Under the pieces are notes generated by a model, which did not search any database, was not told the origin of the DNA, and saw only the letters and a list, made by a program, of their open reading frames with translations. Made by a program: the position numbers and the translations under genes. DNA of 64,000 nucleotides from Pseudobdellovibrionaceae bacterium (GTDB lineage Bacteria; Bdellovibrionota; Bdellovibrionia; Bdellovibrionales; Bdellovibrionaceae): assembly GCA_947449255.1 (NCBI GenBank), contig CANFQX010000001.1, forward strand, positions 124,001 through 188,000. The letters run 5' to 3'. Of this stretch, positions 62,427 through 64,000 are shown piece after piece; the stretch's first letter is position 1, and each line of letters opens with the position of its first letter.

Positions 62427-62996
62427 ATGAAAAAGCAACTGATCCTCGCCAGCACTTCAAAATACAGAAAAGAACTTCTGCACCGCCTCGCAATAAACTT
62501 TATGGCCATGAGCCCCTTGATTGATGAGGAAAAAGAAAAAAACCCAACCTTGCCCCCCCGGGCTTTAGCTGAAAATTTAGCCTATTTGAAGGCCCACAGT
62601 CTTCAGCGAGCGGACCGCATTGTTATCGGAGGCGACCAACTGGTGTCCTTTGAAGGCCACATCATTGGCAAAGCCCACACCCAGGAAAGGGCTATTGAGC
62701 AGCTCCTTTCAATGCAGGGAAAAATCCATGAATTAATCACGGCAATTTGTGTGATTGATGGTGACAAGGTTCATCCCTACACCGACATCACTCGCATGCA
62801 CATGAAAACGCTCACCAAAGTCCAGATTGAAAAGTACGTCAATTTAGATCAAGTGACGGATTGCGCTGGCAGTTATAAAATCGAAGAGCACGGCATCATG
62901 CTTTTTAATAAAATTGAAAGCGAAGATTTTACAGCCATCCAAGGCCTGCCTCTGATCGCTTTAAATAAAATTCTAGAAACTTGTGATTGGGAATAG
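62427..62996 (+). CDS. Maf-family nucleoside triphosphate pyrophosphatase (YceF-like)
   Basis: 189 residues from ATG 62427; an ATG nine codons earlier is less likely because family members begin close to LILASTSKYRKELL, as here. Catalytic region: VIGGDQLVSFEGHIIGK with the base-catalyst Asp. The sequence DCAGSYKIEEHGIMLFNKIE is closer to the YceF branch (m7GTP hydrolysis) than to the YhdE dTTP/UTP branch (KAGAYGIQG). The protein clears modified or non-canonical nucleotides from the pool. It is followed after 12 bp by cdd, giving a small nucleotide operon. Confidence 0.85.
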   Translation: MKKQLILASTSKYRKELLHRLAINFMAMSPLIDEEKEKNPTLPPRALAENLAYLKAHSLQRADRIVIGGDQLVSFEGHIIGKAHTQERAIEQLLSMQGKIHELITAICVIDGDKVHPYTDITRMHMKTLTKVQIEKYVNLDQVTDCAGSYKIEEHGIMLFNKIESEDFTAIQGLPLIALNKILETCDWE

Positions 62997-63008
62997 GAAA
63001 CACACTTC

Positions 63009-63422
63009 ATGACAGAGAATCAAAATAAACTTTTTGCGGCTGCGAGCCTCGTACAAAAAAGGGCTCATGCCCCTTACTCTAAGGCCTTTATTGGCTCTGC
63101 AGTCCTCATGAGTGATGGTCATATTTATTCAGGCTGCAATATTGAAAATGCTTCCTATGGTGGCACTGTTTGTGCTGAGCGAGTTGCCATATTTAAGGCG
63201 ATTAGCGAAGGCGCCATGACACCAATAAAAGAAATCTTGGTTGTGAGCGATGCAGACAAACCATGGCCACCCTGCGGATTCTGCCGCCAAATCATCGCTG
63301 AGTTTGCAACTGAGGGGACCCTAATACACACGGCGAATTTAAGTGGAAAAATAAAAACTTTTAGTTTTTTAGAAATCTTCCCGGAAGCTTTTACACCATC
63401 CAATTTAGATGATGTAAAATAA
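63009..63422 (+). CDS. cdd: Cytidine deaminase
   Basis: 137 residues. The zinc site is complete: Cys55-Ala-Glu57 in GGTVCAERVA and Cys89/Cys92 in PPCGFCRQ. GCNIENASY is the substrate-binding block. It is the short homotetrameric type. It converts cytidine or deoxycytidine to uridine or deoxyuridine in pyrimidine salvage. It probably shares an mRNA with maf. It is convergent with the last gene; the stops are 15 bp apart and no hairpin is visible between them. Confidence 0.95.
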   Translation: MTENQNKLFAAASLVQKRAHAPYSKAFIGSAVLMSDGHIYSGCNIENASYGGTVCAERVAIFKAISEGAMTPIKEILVVSDADKPWPPCGFCRQIIAEFATEGTLIHTANLSGKIKTFSFLEIFPEAFTPSNLDDVK

Positions 63423-63437
63423 CTTCCGAAAAAGACT

Positions 63438-64000
63438 TTATTGCATTTTTAATGCTTGAGGATTCATACTGACATGAGACTTGGCTCTAAAATTATTGAG
63501 CCATTTTTCAAATAGGGCGTCACCATGGCGTTTCTGCATCATCTCAATCGTTTTGGCGTCAAGACTTGCCATATCCGTCACTTTAAAATCTTTGAATTTC
63601 AGAATATACTTAAAATTGCCGTCTCTCACCAAGCGCTTTAAAAGCGGCTGAGACTTAGACAATTCAGAAATAGCCTCTGTAGCAACTGAACTTGAAATTT
63701 TTGGAAAAGAATCAGCTGCAAAATCAACCAAACCTGTTTCCTCCCAAGTCGCCTTCATCTCCTTCATCAGAGCATTGACGGCGGATTCATCCCCTTTGTT
63801 TAAGGCGTCATCTAAAGACTTCAAGGCAACCTCTGCCTTTTCTTTAGTCATCGACTTAACAATAGACTCTTGGTCAATCTTCACAAAGAGCACATTCAAC
63901 TTATGACTGCGAAGCTCCTGGTTTTTTTTGATCCCTAGATCAGATGGACGTCCGACCAACTCAAAAAGATGGCGAAGTCGAATATTTGAGATATCTTTTC
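63438..64000 (-). CDS. C-terminal part of an exported-foldase-like protein (tentative)
   Basis: The frame is open through the window edge, so the 5' part is missing; the apparent TTG start at 63959 is internal. About 187 residues are visible. The pattern VKIDQESIVKSMTKEKAE with helical spacing, and the end MMQKRHGDALFEKWLNNFRAKSHVSMNP, recalls the C-terminal chaperone region of SurA/PpiD-type peptidyl-prolyl isomerases, where a W-(L)-xx-(F/L)-R-x-K-(A/S)-x-(V/I) ending is common. The PPIase domain itself is not within the window, so this call rests on the ending alone. Confidence 0.4.
   Translation of the reverse strand, partial: KDISNIRLRHLFELVGRPSDLGIKKNQELRSHKLNVLFVKIDQESIVKSMTKEKAEVALKSLDDALNKGDESAVNALMKEMKATWEETGLVDFAADSFPKISSSVATEAISELSKSQPLLKRLVRDGNFKYILKFKDFKVTDMASLDAKTIEMMQKRHGDALFEKWLNNFRAKSHVSMNPQALKMQ

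Noticed and set aside
1-64000. CRISPR arrays, insertion sequences, prophage, integrases, tRNA or rRNA
   Set aside because: I found no regularly spaced repeats, transposase or integrase motifs, or tRNA-like cloverleaf sequence in the gaps.

Overview
The window is AT-leaning, densely coded DNA with no rRNA, tRNA, CRISPR array, insertion sequence or phage gene that I can see. It comes from a Gram-negative bacterium: it carries LPS-core genes (a family 9 glycosyltransferase and WaaA), lipobox lipoproteins and at least seven predicted outer-membrane beta-barrel proteins. Heavy investment in envelope proteins and signalling, FecR and CHASE2 proteins, a FabMG-like protein and FolE2 as the GTP cyclohydrolase suggest a Bdellovibrionota-type (Bdellovibrio-like) organism. 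That assignment is inference from family recall, not a search result.

Layout. 0-0.4 kb: end of an RluA-type pseudouridine synthase. 0.6-6.7 kb: a FecR-domain protein and a TPR/beta-barrel protein, convergent with a CHASE2 adenylate cyclase. 6.9-12.1 kb: EamA transporter, barrel protein, endonuclease/phosphatase lipoprotein, a lipoprotein and an RNA methyltransferase. 12.2-15.9 kb: module 1, a barrel protein overlapping a large EF-hand lipoprotein. 16-18.4 kb: LPS core genes. 18.4-20.1 kb: two tandem pilin-like genes. 20.2-23 kb: TldD/TldE. 23-24.4 kb: a lone E2-type acyltransferase and a probably deleted membrane-protein remnant. 24.4-28.9 kb: another barrel/lipoprotein pair. 29-33.8 kb: FabMG-like reductase, RNase Z-like hydrolase, a secreted protein, a phospholipase D-type enzyme and a P-loop kinase. 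33.8-35.6 kb: a barrel protein whose paralogue lies at 53.3-55.4 kb.

35.6-44.8 kb is a signalling island: receiver/PATAN protein, STAS-like protein, HAMP-SpoIIE phosphatase, FecR/Fn3-like membrane protein, CheA-like PAS-Hpt kinase and a CheY. 44.9-46.6 kb: ChaN-like protein, rpmG and dcd. 46.7-51.2 kb: module 2, the paralogue of module 1 with the same gene order and the same 11-bp overlap. 51.5-64 kb is mostly housekeeping: DUF1338 oxygenase, HD-GYP protein, ferredoxin-NADP-reductase-like oxidoreductase, EamA, TerC/DUF475, UvrA, Fur, FolE2, Maf, Cdd and an exported-foldase-like fragment.

The most distinctive content is the duplicated barrel/EF-hand-lipoprotein module. It has no name I recognise, and its architecture suggests a calcium-responsive or calcium-stabilised outer-membrane complex (inference). 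The FecR-linked signalling genes and the Gln+5 pilin-like pair are the next most unusual features.
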